Position numbers and translations under genes: made by a program. 64,000 nt of DNA from Lysobacter soyae (GTDB taxonomy: Bacteria > Pseudomonadota > Gammaproteobacteria > Xanthomonadales > Xanthomonadaceae). The stretch is taken from the NCBI RefSeq assembly GCF_019551435.1, contig NZ_CP080544.1:1302001-1366000 (forward strand), in the 5' to 3' direction. Each line of letters starts with the position of its first letter. Position 1 is the first letter of the stretch. Positions 7,208 to 17,290 of this stretch are shown one piece after another. The notes beneath the pieces were generated by a model, which was not told the DNA's origin, ran no database searches, and saw only the letters and a program-made list of their open reading frames with translations.

Positions 7208-9271
7208 GCGACGGGTCAGCAAGGCATCCCGCATATCCGCAATCACCGTCGTCCAATCGCCGAGGCGCGGCTGGCGGAACAAACGGGTTTGCGGATACCA
7301 AGGGCTGGCGTCGCCCTCCAAGCCCCAGCGCCAATCCGGCACGTTCTTCAAGGCAACCCAGGTCGGGCGACCCATGGCGCCGGCCAAATGCGCGATGGCC
7401 GAATCCACGGTCACCACCAAGTCCAGACGTTGAATCAAAGCTGCCGTGTCCAGGAACGCATAGTCGGCATCACGGCTTTCGTCCGGCACAATCAGGCGCA
7501 TATCGGCTTTGGCCGCGTCGATTTGCTCAACCCCGGCGCCCTGTTGCAACGACACCAACCGCACACCTGGGACTTCCGCCAAGGGCAACAAATCCGCGAG
7601 CTGCAGAAACCGCGATTGATCCATCCATCGCTTGGTACTTCCCTGCCAGAAAATGCCGACGTTGCGCGTACTGAGCGGCAGAATCCGTTGCCAGGTTTCC
7701 AAGCGGTCCTTTTCCGCGTGCAGGTACGGCACGCCGTCCGGAATGCTGCCCGCGTCTGTGCCAAGCGCCATCGGCAGCGTCCAAAGCTCCGCTCGATAGT
7801 CGAATTGCTTTCCTTCCGGGAATTGTTCCAAGTACCGGACGTTGTATTGGCTCGACTGCAGCAATCGGAAAATGCGCGGCGCGCCGAGAAAGAAAACATC
7901 GGCACCCATGGCAATCAAGGTCGGCACATAGCGCCAAAACTGGAATAGATCGCCGAATCCGTTTGGCTCGGAGAGCAAAATCGACTTGCCGAGCAACGAT
8001 TGCCCTTCCCAACGCGGAATGGCGTGTTGCGCGCCCTCTTTGGGGCGATACATGTTCAAGCTGTTTTGGTAGTCGTGCCAACCTTGTTGGAAGTCGCCTT
8101 GCAAGAGCTTCAGATTCGCACGGCGTTTATAGGCTTCCGGGAAGCGTGGCGCGTGTTTGATCGCTTGATCAAATGCATTCTCGGCAAAATCAAACTTGCG
8201 CAGATTTTGCATTGCCAAACCGCGATTGCTATGCGCTTCCGCGTAATTCCATCGCAGTTCGATCGCGCGATCCAAACGCTCCACAGCGCGTTCGTAATGA
8301 CCGCGATCAATCAACACACTACCGATGTTGTTCCAGAATTCAGGCACATCCGGTGCCGCCTGGATGGCAGCGCGTAGATCTTGCTGCGCTTCGACAAACC
8401 GCCCCAAGTCACCGTGGATGATCCCGCGGATGTTCAACGCCATGGCATTGCCGGGGTCCTTCTGCACGCCGACATCGGCGTCTTCCAGTGCCGCCGCATA
8501 GTTCGCCATGCTGCGCTTGGCCATCGCACGTCGCGACCAAGCGATAGCAAAGTCCGGCGAAAGCTCGATGGCTTTGCTGTGTTGCGCGATGGCGTCTTCC
8601 GGACGCCCCAAGGCCATAAAGGCCATACCGAGATTGTCGTACATCGGTGCGAAATCCGGCTTCAGCTCGATCGCGCGCTGATAGCTCTCGATGGCATCCT
8701 CGAAACGACCGAGCTGATACGCGATACTGCCGAGGCTTCCCCATGCCAGGGCATGTTTGGGGTTCTTCCCCAAGAGACTTTCGAGGGTGCGCACTGCCGC
8801 GTCGGCATCGCCTTTTTGCAATTGCACGGCACTGAGTCCGAGCATCGCGTCATGGAGTCCTTCATTCAACGAAAGCGCTGATTCGTAGTTCTTCTCGGCC
8901 CGGGCAAGATCTCCCAATGCCATGGTTGCGTCACCCATGCCCTGAAAGGCGACCGCAAACTTCGGCGACAGTTGAATCGCTTGCTCGTAACTCTTGAGCG
9001 CACGCACATGCCGCTGACAGGCCATCAACGCGTCACCGCGCTTGAGGAATGTGGCCGGATTCGTCGCATCGATGGCGACCGCACGGTTGAACGCCTCAAC
9101 CGCTTGCTCGGGATGTCCTTGCGAAAGCAATGCCAAGCCATAGACATGCAAATTCATCGCAACATTCGGCTCTGCTTCGACCAACTGTCGCGCCATTTCT
9201 GCGGCGGCATCGTAGGCGCGCTGATTGATCAGCGCGATGACTTCATCGACATAACTCTCTAAACGCTTCAT
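7196..9271 (-). CDS. TPR-repeat protein with GT9-like glycosyltransferase domain
   Basis: The 691-residue protein has about ten tetratricopeptide repeats in residues 15-390, with the usual A-x(2)-G/N-L and A-Y/F-A-I signatures every 34 residues (for example FEDAIESYQRAIELKPDFAPMY). They are followed from about 410 by a Rossmann-like domain resembling heptosyltransferase/GT9 folds. Supporting motifs are LLSEPNGFGDLFQFWRYVP, GIFWQGSTKRWMDQSR, TAALIQRLDLVVTVDSAIAH and VPDWRWGLEGDASPWYP. Such TPR-GT fusions are common in this order and are thought to glycosylate proteins or surface polymers; substrate is unknown. There is no signal peptide, so it is cytoplasmic. It is not in an obvious polysaccharide cluster. 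Confidence 0.82.
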   Translation of the reverse strand: MKRLESYVDEVIALINQRAYDAAAEMARQLVEAEPNVAMNLHVYGLALLSQGHPEQAVEAFNRAVAIDATNPATFLKRGDALMACQRHVRALKSYEQAIQLSPKFAVAFQGMGDATMALGDLARAEKNYESALSLNEGLHDAMLGLSAVQLQKGDADAAVRTLESLLGKNPKHALAWGSLGSIAYQLGRFEDAIESYQRAIELKPDFAPMYDNLGMAFMALGRPEDAIAQHSKAIELSPDFAIAWSRRAMAKRSMANYAAALEDADVGVQKDPGNAMALNIRGIIHGDLGRFVEAQQDLRAAIQAAPDVPEFWNNIGSVLIDRGHYERAVERLDRAIELRWNYAEAHSNRGLAMQNLRKFDFAENAFDQAIKHAPRFPEAYKRRANLKLLQGDFQQGWHDYQNSLNMYRPKEGAQHAIPRWEGQSLLGKSILLSEPNGFGDLFQFWRYVPTLIAMGADVFFLGAPRIFRLLQSSQYNVRYLEQFPEGKQFDYRAELWTLPMALGTDAGSIPDGVPYLHAEKDRLETWQRILPLSTRNVGIFWQGSTKRWMDQSRFLQLADLLPLAEVPGVRLVSLQQGAGVEQIDAAKADMRLIVPDESRDADYAFLDTAALIQRLDLVVTVDSAIAHLAGAMGRPTWVALKNVPDWRWGLEGDASPWYPQTRLFRQPRLGDWTTVIADMRDALLTRRSAR

Positions 9272-9304
9272 TCAACAGCCCGGCGGGAAACCATTCCATT
9301 GTAG

Positions 9305-11194
9305 TCAACTATCCAAGGCTTCCCAGCGCGCATAGGCGGCTTCTAGCTCGGCTTGTGCATTTGCGAGAGCCGTTTGGTCGGCTTGAATGTCTTGGCTGTC
9401 CCGCTGGAAATACGTGGGATCGTTCATGGCCTCGGACATGCGCGCGATCGATTCTTCCAGCGCTTCGATGCGCTTGGGCAATTCCTCGAGCTCGCGCGCC
9501 TCCTTGAAAGTGAGCTTGCGCTTCGTGGCGACCGGCGCCGCCGACACCGGAACCGCAGGCACTTCGGCGGCCTTGGTGTTTGCCGGGACCGGCTTGGCCG
9601 CAGTCAGGGAATCGCGGTGACGTTCCCAATCACTGTAGCCGCCGACGTATTCATTCACACGCCCCTCGCCTTCCATCACCACCGTGGAGGTCACCACGTT
9701 GTCCAGGAAGTCGCGGTCATGGCTGACCACGATCAGGGTGCCCGGATAGTCCATCAACAAGCTTTCGAGAAGCTCCAAGGTTTCGGCGTCGAGATCGTTG
9801 GTCGGTTCGTCCATAACCAACACGTTGGACGGTTGTGCAAAAAGTTTTGCCAGCAACAAACGGTTGCGTTCACCACCCGATAATTTTGAAATCGGCGCGC
9901 GCGCACGGTCGGGCGTAAAGAGAAAATCCTGCAGATAGCCGATAGCGTGTTTTTGCCGGCCGTTGATTTCGACGCTTTCTCTGCCTTCGGCGACGTTTTC
10001 CAATGCCGTCCAGTCTTCGCGCAAGGTCGCACGATGCTGGTCGAAGTAGGCCAATTGCAGTTGGGTGCCCGCCAAGACTTCACCGCGCGTCGGCTGCAAC
10101 TCACCTAAAAGCAATTTGAGCATCGTCGATTTGCCGCTGCCGTTCGCACCGATCAAACCGATACGATCACCGCGCATGATGACGGTGGAGAAATTGTCGA
10201 TCAGAACCCGGTCGCCATAGGCAAAATGCAGCGCTTTCGCCTCGATCACCTTCTTGCCGGACGCTTGCGCGTTGGATGTCTCGAGTTTGACGTTGCCTTG
10301 CACGTTCCGCCGTTGCGCACGCTCTTCGCGCAGGGCCTTCAGGCGTCGCACGCGGCCTTCATCACGCGTGCGACGTGCCTTGATACCTTGACGGATCCAG
10401 ACTTCTTCTTGCGCAAGCAATTTGTCGAAGCGCGCATTCGCTTGCGCCTCAGCGTTGGCGCGCTCTTCACGACGTCGCACATAGTTGGCCCAATCGCCCG
10501 GCCAACTCGTGAGCTGACCACGATCAAGCTCAAGAATGCGCGTGGCAAGCGAGCGCAGAAAGCGACGATCGTGCGTGATGAACACCAATGCCCCCTGCCA
10601 CGAGCGCAGGAAGCCTTCCAGCCAATCGATGGATTCGATATCCAGATGGTTGGTGGGCTCGTCGAGCAGCAATACATCGGGTTGCGAGACCAATGCTTGC
10701 GCCAGTAGTGCGCGTCGCTTCAAGCCACCCGACAAGGCATTGAACGGCACATCGCCGTCCAGCTCGAGTTTTTGCAGCACTTCGGTCACGCGTTGGTCGA
10801 GCGCCCAGCCGTTGGCATTTTCGATTTTCGCCTGCACTTCGGCAAAGGCGTCCATGTCGAACTCTTCCGCGTGGCTCAGATGGTGGAATTCAGCCAACCA
10901 TTCGCCCAGTTGTCCCAAGCCTTGGGTGACGACTTCCCACACATCGCCATCGGTGCCATGTGGCACTTCCTGCCGCATGTGCGCCACACGCACGCCCTGC
11001 CCTTTGCGGATTTCGCCTTCGTCTGCACGTTGCTCCCCCGACAGGAGCTTCATCAATGTGGACTTGCCGGCGCCGTTGCGGCCGATCAACGCAATGCGCT
11101 CGCCCGATTGGATCTGGAAATTGATGTGGTCGAGGAGATGCAGATCGCCAATGCTGACGACCACATCCTGGACGGTTACGAGATCGGTGGCCAT
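9305..11194 (-). CDS. uup: ABC-F ATPase Uup
   Basis: This soluble tandem ABC ATPase has 629 residues. Domain 1 has Walker A GRNGAGKST (38-46), signature LSGGLKRRALLAQ and Walker B VLLLDEPTNHLD. Domain 2 has GANGSGKST, LSGGERNRLLLAK and VLVMDEPTNDLD. The two are joined by the ABC-F linker (KLLAQEEVWIRQGIKARRTRDEGRVRRLKALREER region). The C-terminal 90 residues (KRKLTFKEARELEELPKRI onward) form the coiled-coil extension diagnostic of Uup among ABC-F proteins. Uup acts on ribosomes and on DNA/Holliday-junction-related processes. It appears monocistronic, 42 bases after the M14 peptidase gene on the same strand. Confidence 0.93.
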   Translation of the reverse strand: MATDLVTVQDVVVSIGDLHLLDHINFQIQSGERIALIGRNGAGKSTLMKLLSGEQRADEGEIRKGQGVRVAHMRQEVPHGTDGDVWEVVTQGLGQLGEWLAEFHHLSHAEEFDMDAFAEVQAKIENANGWALDQRVTEVLQKLELDGDVPFNALSGGLKRRALLAQALVSQPDVLLLDEPTNHLDIESIDWLEGFLRSWQGALVFITHDRRFLRSLATRILELDRGQLTSWPGDWANYVRRREERANAEAQANARFDKLLAQEEVWIRQGIKARRTRDEGRVRRLKALREERAQRRNVQGNVKLETSNAQASGKKVIEAKALHFAYGDRVLIDNFSTVIMRGDRIGLIGANGSGKSTMLKLLLGELQPTRGEVLAGTQLQLAYFDQHRATLREDWTALENVAEGRESVEINGRQKHAIGYLQDFLFTPDRARAPISKLSGGERNRLLLAKLFAQPSNVLVMDEPTNDLDAETLELLESLLMDYPGTLIVVSHDRDFLDNVVTSTVVMEGEGRVNEYVGGYSDWERHRDSLTAAKPVPANTKAAEVPAVPVSAAPVATKRKLTFKEARELEELPKRIEALEESIARMSEAMNDPTYFQRDSQDIQADQTALANAQAELEAAYARWEALDS

Positions 11195-11236
11195 GCACTA
11201 CACGCCTGAAAACAGACGTGCATTGTAGTGACCTGC

Positions 11237-12151
11237 TTACTTCAACGCGAATTCCAGCGCGGCGATGACGGCGGCGACTTGTGCGTCATTGCACTGCTCG
11301 GGCGTCGCGCGCGGGCTGTCCGGATAGACTTCCGTCGTGGTGGTGAGCCGTGCATCGGTCACACCCGCACACAGTCCGAGCGCTTTGAAGTCGTACAAGA
11401 TCACGCCTTCTGCCACGACTTCCGAGCCGATGATGGTGCCGTCGGGATCCGCGGGCGCGATATGGGTGACCGGCCGCACGGCCTCAATCACCGCGGATTG
11501 AAATGCCAATTGCGGGTTCGGCGTATCGCCGACCACGTAAAAGCCATCCGGAATGGTGCCGGGTTCGAAGGGTTTGCCGTCGCGCGCAGCCAACGCGGGC
11601 CTGAACTCGGTTTCGTCCGTGTCGGTGGTTTCGTGAAGATCGATATGCACGGCGCATTCGCCTTCAAGACCCGCCACCAAGCGCATCAACGCGGCGGACT
11701 CCGGGGCTGGGCTGTTGTCGATGAAGTTCCGGTTGGGGTCCAACGCCAGTGCATTCCAACGCTGGATGCGCTCGTAGGCCCACGGACTGACGCAGGGGGC
11801 AATGACGAGATTCAAACGGCCGTCGAAATCCGAGGCGTGCCGTTGCGCAAACTGCAATGCACCCTCGACGCCACTGGTCTCATAGCCATGGACGCCGCCG
11901 GTCACCAGTGCGTACGGGAGCTCCTTGCGCCAGTCTTTCGACTTCAGCACATAGAGCGGAAACCGGCCGTCCCCACCGTAGTCAAGCATGCCGTATTGAT
12001 CCACGACGAATTGTGCGCGCAACGCTTCAATTCGGGGCACAACCGCCTCGGCATAGCTGCGTTGCTGACGGCGCGATGCGCGCCATGCGCTTTTTTCAGC
12101 GTCGCCCCAAGGTTGCCCCGGCTGACCGATCATCGTGTCCACGTTATCCAT
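11237..12151 (-). CDS. M14 family metallopeptidase / succinylglutamate desuccinylase-like
   Basis: This 304-residue cytoplasmic protein has a zinc carboxypeptidase core. His88 and Glu91 in GGVHGYETSG form the HxxE half-site, and His169 or His173 in VHIDLHETT supplies the third ligand. SPWAYERIQRWNALALDPNRNF supplies the substrate-carboxylate Arg/Asn region. The late PLYVLKS and FYVVGDTPNPQ regions resemble proteins annotated as M14 metallocarboxypeptidase in Xanthomonadales. No signal peptide is seen. Substrate is unknown: it could cleave C-terminal residues or deacylate amino acids. Neighbours give no hint. Confidence 0.75.
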   Translation of the reverse strand: MDNVDTMIGQPGQPWGDAEKSAWRASRRQQRSYAEAVVPRIEALRAQFVVDQYGMLDYGGDGRFPLYVLKSKDWRKELPYALVTGGVHGYETSGVEGALQFAQRHASDFDGRLNLVIAPCVSPWAYERIQRWNALALDPNRNFIDNSPAPESAALMRLVAGLEGECAVHIDLHETTDTDETEFRPALAARDGKPFEPGTIPDGFYVVGDTPNPQLAFQSAVIEAVRPVTHIAPADPDGTIIGSEVVAEGVILYDFKALGLCAGVTDARLTTTTEVYPDSPRATPEQCNDAQVAAVIAALEFALK

Positions 12152-12267
12152 CCGTTTGCTTGTCCTGTCAGTCTAGCGAACCGGCTGCGAACAGAGAACA
12201 ATTCTGATTCTGGAACTACTGAAACGTGCCATTCTGGGAAACGGTTCTACCGAGACAGGGGGTCGCG

Positions 12268-14040
12268 ATGAGTCGGGTTCGTGCGACGCATGCATGCCGC
12301 AAGCTCCAGTCATGTCTGTTGGTGCTGATGCTGCTGATGAGTGTCGGCGCCCTCGCCCAGACGCGAGTTGAAGTCCGGAACGACGATCGGGCATTCGACA
12401 GGCTCGGCCGATCCGTTCAATTTCTCCCCGAGTCGCGCGGCACGCCGCTAACGCTGGAAGAAGCGTCGCAGGCCTACGCAGCGGGCAAATTCAAACCGTC
12501 GACAGACGAAGTTCCCAACTTCGGTCATTTGGCGCCGCCGACTTGGATGCACATGCGCATTCAAAATGCCGGGCCGGCCGGTAACTACCGAATTTACTTG
12601 GCGCAAGGTTGGACCGGCCGTTTGGACGCGTGGTTGCGAAGCCCCGACGGGCGCATGCAGCAATGGGCCGGCGGATTGAGAGTTTCACCCGCCAAGGATT
12701 TGCGACCCGGACTTGGTTACGGATTTGACGCGACGCTACCAAACGGCACCAGCGAACTGTTCGTGCGCATCAAGAGCAACGCCTCGGCGGCGATGGAGAT
12801 GCGCGTGGTTCCCATGCCGCTCACTGCAAAGCTGGAGTCACGCGCCGGCGGATGGAACGGCGTCATCCATGGTTTCTTGATGGCGCTCATTTTGACCTAT
12901 GCCTTGCTCTGGTTTGCACTGAAAGATGCGGCGCAAGGGCGCTATGTGTTCTATGTCGCGACCTACCTGTTCATGCACATGGGATATTCGGGCGTCGGCT
13001 CCACCACCTTGTGGCCCGACACGCCACGTCTTGCGCGTTTCATGATCCTTTCGGGGATGGCTTTGTTTGCAAGTAGCGGTCTGTGGTTCGCACGCGAGTT
13101 CCTCTCCTCACGCGCTTGGGCACCAAGATTCGACACGTTTTTGAAGTGGGCCACACGCATCGTGCTCACCTTCATGGGCATTGTCATCGCGTTGGACTTT
13201 GATCGCGTCGCCCTGTTGTTGTCGTTGCCGTTCCTCTTGGTTTTCACCTTGCTCGAGGTCTCGCTTGGCGTCTTCGCGGTACGCAAATCACGCGATCTAG
13301 CTGGGACATTCCTCACCGCGTCGCTTGCCCGCCTGACCGGTCTTGCGATCACCAGCCAAGCCGTTGTCGGTCATCTTCCCTTCAATGCCTACACCTTTCA
13401 CGCCGTGGAAATCGGTGTGCTCATCGAAGCGACAATCTGGGCAATGGCGTTGGGTTTGCGACTGCGGCGAGACCGCATCGATCATGTCTTGACTATGCGC
13501 TTGGCGCAAAGCGACCCGCTCACCGGTCTGTTCAATCGTCGCGGATTCTTGACCGTCGCGAAGCCGAAAATCGAGCACTGTCAAAAGCTCGGTTTGCCCG
13601 TTGCATTGATCATGGCGGATCTCGACCACTTCAAAGCGGTCAATGACATCCATGGTCATGAAGCGGGCGACGCCGTGTTGATTGAAGCGGCGCAACGATT
13701 CAAGCGCGCCGCTCGCAACGCGGATTTTGTTGGCCGCTGGGGCGGCGAGGAATTTCTCATTCTCATGTGCGGCATGAACAAGGAGAAAGCCGTGGAGTTC
13801 GCCGAGCGCATTCGCAATGTGCTCTCCGACACGCCGATCCTCCTGCCCGACAAACAAACGGCGCAATTGACCACGAGTGTGGGGGTCGTTGTGGACGAAC
13901 AGGCTTCGCAATCCATTGAAACCTTGTTGCATCAGGTCGATGCGGCGCTCTATAGCGCCAAAGAATCGGGGCGCGACCGTGTGGTCGAGGTGTCCGAACT
14001 GATTCCCGTGACACCCGACACTTCGACTTCTGCGAGTTAA
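12268..14040 (+). CDS. Membrane diguanylate cyclase with 7TM-DISM sensor
   Basis: The product is a 590-residue signalling enzyme making c-di-GMP. The start at the ATG at 12268 is favoured by AGGGGG six bases upstream and by the signal peptide that follows (LVLMLLMSVGALAQ). Order of domains: periplasmic carbohydrate-binding-like 7TMR-DISMED2 region (about 40-180, with PTWMHMRIQNAG and GWTGRLDAWLRSPDG), seven membrane segments (about 200-400), and GGDEF domain (about 415-580). The active-site loop is GGEEF at 492-496, with an intact RNAD inhibitory site five residues before it, so product feedback is expected. It is one of three GGDEF genes within 10 kb. The ligand is unknown. Confidence 0.9.
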   Translation: MSRVRATHACRKLQSCLLVLMLLMSVGALAQTRVEVRNDDRAFDRLGRSVQFLPESRGTPLTLEEASQAYAAGKFKPSTDEVPNFGHLAPPTWMHMRIQNAGPAGNYRIYLAQGWTGRLDAWLRSPDGRMQQWAGGLRVSPAKDLRPGLGYGFDATLPNGTSELFVRIKSNASAAMEMRVVPMPLTAKLESRAGGWNGVIHGFLMALILTYALLWFALKDAAQGRYVFYVATYLFMHMGYSGVGSTTLWPDTPRLARFMILSGMALFASSGLWFAREFLSSRAWAPRFDTFLKWATRIVLTFMGIVIALDFDRVALLLSLPFLLVFTLLEVSLGVFAVRKSRDLAGTFLTASLARLTGLAITSQAVVGHLPFNAYTFHAVEIGVLIEATIWAMALGLRLRRDRIDHVLTMRLAQSDPLTGLFNRRGFLTVAKPKIEHCQKLGLPVALIMADLDHFKAVNDIHGHEAGDAVLIEAAQRFKRAARNADFVGRWGGEEFLILMCGMNKEKAVEFAERIRNVLSDTPILLPDKQTAQLTTSVGVVVDEQASQSIETLLHQVDAALYSAKESGRDRVVEVSELIPVTPDTSTSAS

Positions 14041-14043
14041 GCG

Positions 14044-15336
14044 TTATCGCGCAGGCGTCACACGCCACACTGTGTTCGACAAGTCATCCGCCACGATGAG
14101 GGCGCCCTTCGGATCCACGGTCACACCCACCGGGCGACCACGCGTCTTGCCGTCATCACCGCGAAAACCGGTCACAAAATCCACGGGCTCACCTGCCGGT
14201 TTGCCATTTGAGAACGGCACAAAGACGACCTTGTAACCCACCGGCGGATTCCGGTTCCAACTGCCGTGCTCGCCCACAAACGCACCCTCAGAAAACTTTG
14301 CGCCCATGGCGGCATTCGAGAACGCAACCCCCAGGGCCGCACGATGCGAACCCAAGCTGTAGTCGGGCGCAATTGCTGTCGCCACTTTGTCGGGATTGCG
14401 CGGCATGACACGCACGTCGACGTTCTTTCCCCAATAACTGTAGGGCCATCCGTAAAAAGCGCCGTCTTTCAAGGCGGTCAAGTAGTCCGGCACCAAGTTC
14501 GGCCCCAATTCGTCGCGTTCATTGACCACCGCCCACACCGTATCAGTTCCGGGCTGGATCGTGAGCGCCGTGGGGTTGCGAATTCCGGTCACATAGGGAC
14601 GATGTGCGCCGGTTTGTGCATCGACCTCCCAAACCTCAGCGCGATCGACTTCAACATCCAGTCCGCGCTCACCCACATTGCTGTTCGAACCGATGCCGAC
14701 GTACAAGAATCGACCGTCAGGACGGACCGTCAAAGATTTGGTCCAATGGTGATTGATTCGAGACGGCAGCACCGTCAACAAGCGCGGGGCGCCGGCAGCA
14801 CGCGTTTGACCGTCGACATAGTCGAAGCTTCGCAGCGCGCCTTGCTCCGCCACGTAAATTTTTCCATTGGCAAAGGCGAGACCGTAAGGCGCATCCAATC
14901 CCTCAGCAAATACCGTGCGGAGCTCGTATTTGCCATCACCGTCCGCGTCGCGCAACAGCGTGAGCCGATTGCCGGATTTCTCAGAAGTCGTGCCCTTGGC
15001 CTTGATCTTTCCCGCGATAAGGTCTTTGGGTTTCAGAACGGGTGCGTGGCCACCTTTGCCTTCGGCCACCAAAATATCGCCGTTAGGCAAAATCAGAGTT
15101 TGGCGGGGAATGCCCAAGCCGGTCGCAATCGCAGAAATTTCGTAGCCTTGTGGCACCACCGGCTTCTTCCCGTCCCAACCGGCAGGTTGGGCGATTTCCA
15201 TGCTCGGCAGCAGCCCGCGTTCGGTTTTCGGCAAGACCGGATTCGCGCCATATTGCGCCGCATCGGGTGCTTGCCCGCCGCAGGCGGAAATCGCGCTGAC
15301 CGATGCAATCGACAAAACCAACTTCAGACGATTCAT
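14044..15336 (-). CDS. Sorbosone dehydrogenase-like lipoprotein (PQQ/soluble glucose dehydrogenase fold)
   Basis: This 430-residue protein starts at the ATG at 15336 (MNRLKLVLSIASVSAISAC), with AGGGGGTG upstream. The signal peptide ends in a lipobox with Cys19, so it is probably membrane-anchored in the periplasm. Six-bladed propeller motifs of the sorbosone/PQQ sugar dehydrogenase family are visible: LRDADGDGKYELRTV, GLDAPYGLAF, INHHWTKSLTVRPDGRFLYV, VTGIRNPTALTIQPG, DGAFYGWPYSYWG and FVGEHGSWNRNPPVGYKV. Substrate and cofactor cannot be fixed. It shares a 4-bp ATGA overlap with the upstream DUF2231 gene, so the two form an operon. Confidence 0.85.
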   Translation of the reverse strand: MNRLKLVLSIASVSAISACGGQAPDAAQYGANPVLPKTERGLLPSMEIAQPAGWDGKKPVVPQGYEISAIATGLGIPRQTLILPNGDILVAEGKGGHAPVLKPKDLIAGKIKAKGTTSEKSGNRLTLLRDADGDGKYELRTVFAEGLDAPYGLAFANGKIYVAEQGALRSFDYVDGQTRAAGAPRLLTVLPSRINHHWTKSLTVRPDGRFLYVGIGSNSNVGERGLDVEVDRAEVWEVDAQTGAHRPYVTGIRNPTALTIQPGTDTVWAVVNERDELGPNLVPDYLTALKDGAFYGWPYSYWGKNVDVRVMPRNPDKVATAIAPDYSLGSHRAALGVAFSNAAMGAKFSEGAFVGEHGSWNRNPPVGYKVVFVPFSNGKPAGEPVDFVTGFRGDDGKTRGRPVGVTVDPKGALIVADDLSNTVWRVTPAR

Positions 15337-15734
15337 GCCGCACCCCCTGAACGATCGTTGCAATAAACGGACCACGTTGCGATGCAGGCCAGAACAGCGC
15401 ACACCAGCGACAAGACCCATCCCGTCGGCATCATGGCCCACGCATCACGCGCGTGAACAAACGCATTGATGACGCCAAGAATCCAAACAACCAGCAGAAC
15501 GATCAGCGATATCCAGCGACGACTGCCCGCAGCGCGAAGCTGACCACCGTCCGCGAGCGTCGCAATAATGGCCAACGTCGCAAACACCAACGCGCCGATA
15601 ATCAGCCAAGACGAAAAATTCATCCATTGAATTTCGTAGGAAGATTTATACGCACAGTCGGACAAGGCCGCACCCAAGAACAGCGGCAGCGCCGCACTGG
15701 TAAAGAGCTGTTTCAACGCCGGTTGCGTTCGCAT
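15333..15734 (-). CDS. DUF2231-like inner-membrane protein
   Basis: The start chosen is the ATG at 15734 (MRTQPALKQLFTSAALPLF), with GAGGG about eight bases upstream, giving 133 residues. The frame is open further upstream without a good site. Four hydrophobic segments are visible (about 10-25, 43-62, 76-95 and 104-125), separated by short loops including LADGGQLRAAGSRRW. This pattern and the adjacent sorbosone-dehydrogenase-like gene match DUF2231 membrane proteins found in the same pair in Xanthomonadales. It may hold haem or feed electrons from the dehydrogenase, but no conserved His pair was confirmed. Confidence 0.72.
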   Translation of the reverse strand: MRTQPALKQLFTSAALPLFLGAALSDCAYKSSYEIQWMNFSSWLIIGALVFATLAIIATLADGGQLRAAGSRRWISLIVLLVVWILGVINAFVHARDAWAMMPTGWVLSLVCAVLACIATWSVYCNDRSGGAA

Positions 15735-15874
15735 GGATTCACCCTCGCAGTTGCCGTCTCTGTGGCAGACGGCGTGATTTCCAATAAAATTCGTGCCGAA
15801 AGTGCAAAGATCGCCCAATTCACGTACTGACTCTGTGAAAATAGCGGGGTGAACTTGGCGCATGGAGTCCTACG

Positions 15875-17290
15875 TTGGACGTTCTCTTGCTTTCCCGGAT
15901 CCAATTCGGATTCGTCATCAGTTTCCACATCTTGTTCCCCGCTTTCACCATCGGGCTCGCACATTGGCTGGCATTCGTCGAATGGCGATGGCTGAAAACC
16001 AAAGATTCCTTCTGGCGCGACATTTATTTCTTCTGGCTCAAGATTTTTGCCGTGTCGTTCGGCATGGGTGTGGTCACAGGTATTGTCATGAGCTTCCAGT
16101 TCGGCACGAACTGGGCAATCTTGTCCGACAAGGCCGGCAACGTCTTGGGCCCGTTACTCAACTATGAAGTGCTTTCCGCGTTCTTCCTGGAAGCTGGATT
16201 CCTCGGGGTCATGCTGTTCGGCTGGAAGCGCGTGTCGGACAACGTGCATTTCTTTGCGACCTGCATGGTGGCGCTCGGCACGCTGATCTCCACCTTCTGG
16301 ATCACCTCCGCCAACAGTTGGATGCAAACACCCCAGGGTCATTTCATCAATGCGCAGGGCGTGTTTGAAGTAGCCAACTGGTGGCAGGTCATCTTCAATC
16401 CGTCGCTGCCGTATCGCCTCGCCCACATGATTTTGGCTGCCTTCATCACCACTTGCCTCGTGATCGGTGGGACCTCCGCTTGGTACTTGATGCGCGGCGT
16501 GCACCAGGAACCGGCGAAGAAAATGCTCAGACACGCCGTGGTATTTGCCGCCATTGCCGTGCCTTTGCAAATATTCGTGGGTGACCTGCACGGCTTGAAT
16601 GTGCGCGAGCACCAGCCGGTCAAGCTGGCTGCGATCGAAGCGCATTGGCATGAAAGCCAGCCGGGCGAAGGGACGCCGTTGGTGTTGTTCGCCTTGCCGG
16701 ATGAAAAAGCCGAGCGCAATCGTGCCGAGATCGCCGTACCGCGCCTCGGCGGATTGATTCTTGCGCACGACTGGAATGGCACCATTCAGCCCCTGACTGC
16801 GGTACCGCCGAGCGAACGGCCACCGGTGGCACCGGTCTTTTTTGCTTTCCGGGTGATGGTCGGTTTGGGCAGCTTGATGTTGCTGCTTGTCATTGCCTCG
16901 CTATGGGCATGGAAGCGCGGCACTTTGATGCAATCCAAATGGGTTCTTTCCGCGTGGCGTTGGATGAGCCCAACCGGCTTCATTGCGCTCTTGGCGGGTT
17001 GGTACGTCGTTGAAATCGGAAGACAGCCCTATGTCGTCTACGGACTGCTGCGCACCAGCGAAGCACTCAGCCCGCAAATCACGCGTGCCGCCGTCATGAG
17101 CTCACTCATTGTGTATGCGCTCGCGTACACCGTGGTTTTCGGTTCAGGCATGTGGTATTTGCGCAAATTGCTTTTGGTTGGCCCGGTGCCGCAACCCCCG
17201 AAACACACCGGGGATGGCGAAAAAACCCCGGCGCGCCCCATGTCATTGCCGGATGAAAAACTGGATGGCGCAGCAGGAGATCTGAAATGA
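15875..17290 (+). CDS. cydA: Cytochrome bd-type quinol oxidase subunit I (CioA-like)
   Basis: This 471-residue membrane subunit holds the haems of a bd-type terminal oxidase, reducing O2 with ubiquinol. The start is a TTG at 15875 with GGAG eight bases upstream. The N-terminus (LLLSRIQFGFVISFHILFP) supplies the b595 haem ligand His18. MGVVTGIVMSFQFGTNW, GFLGVMLFGWKRV and GRQPYVVYGLLRTSEALSP are family motifs. The quinol loop between membrane helices 6 and 7 is short, as in the cyanide-insensitive CioAB subgroup rather than E. coli long-loop CydA. It overlaps cydB by ATGA. Promoter elements probably lie in the 140-base gap before it. Confidence 0.93.
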   Translation: MDVLLLSRIQFGFVISFHILFPAFTIGLAHWLAFVEWRWLKTKDSFWRDIYFFWLKIFAVSFGMGVVTGIVMSFQFGTNWAILSDKAGNVLGPLLNYEVLSAFFLEAGFLGVMLFGWKRVSDNVHFFATCMVALGTLISTFWITSANSWMQTPQGHFINAQGVFEVANWWQVIFNPSLPYRLAHMILAAFITTCLVIGGTSAWYLMRGVHQEPAKKMLRHAVVFAAIAVPLQIFVGDLHGLNVREHQPVKLAAIEAHWHESQPGEGTPLVLFALPDEKAERNRAEIAVPRLGGLILAHDWNGTIQPLTAVPPSERPPVAPVFFAFRVMVGLGSLMLLLVIASLWAWKRGTLMQSKWVLSAWRWMSPTGFIALLAGWYVVEIGRQPYVVYGLLRTSEALSPQITRAAVMSSLIVYALAYTVVFGSGMWYLRKLLLVGPVPQPPKHTGDGEKTPARPMSLPDEKLDGAAGDLK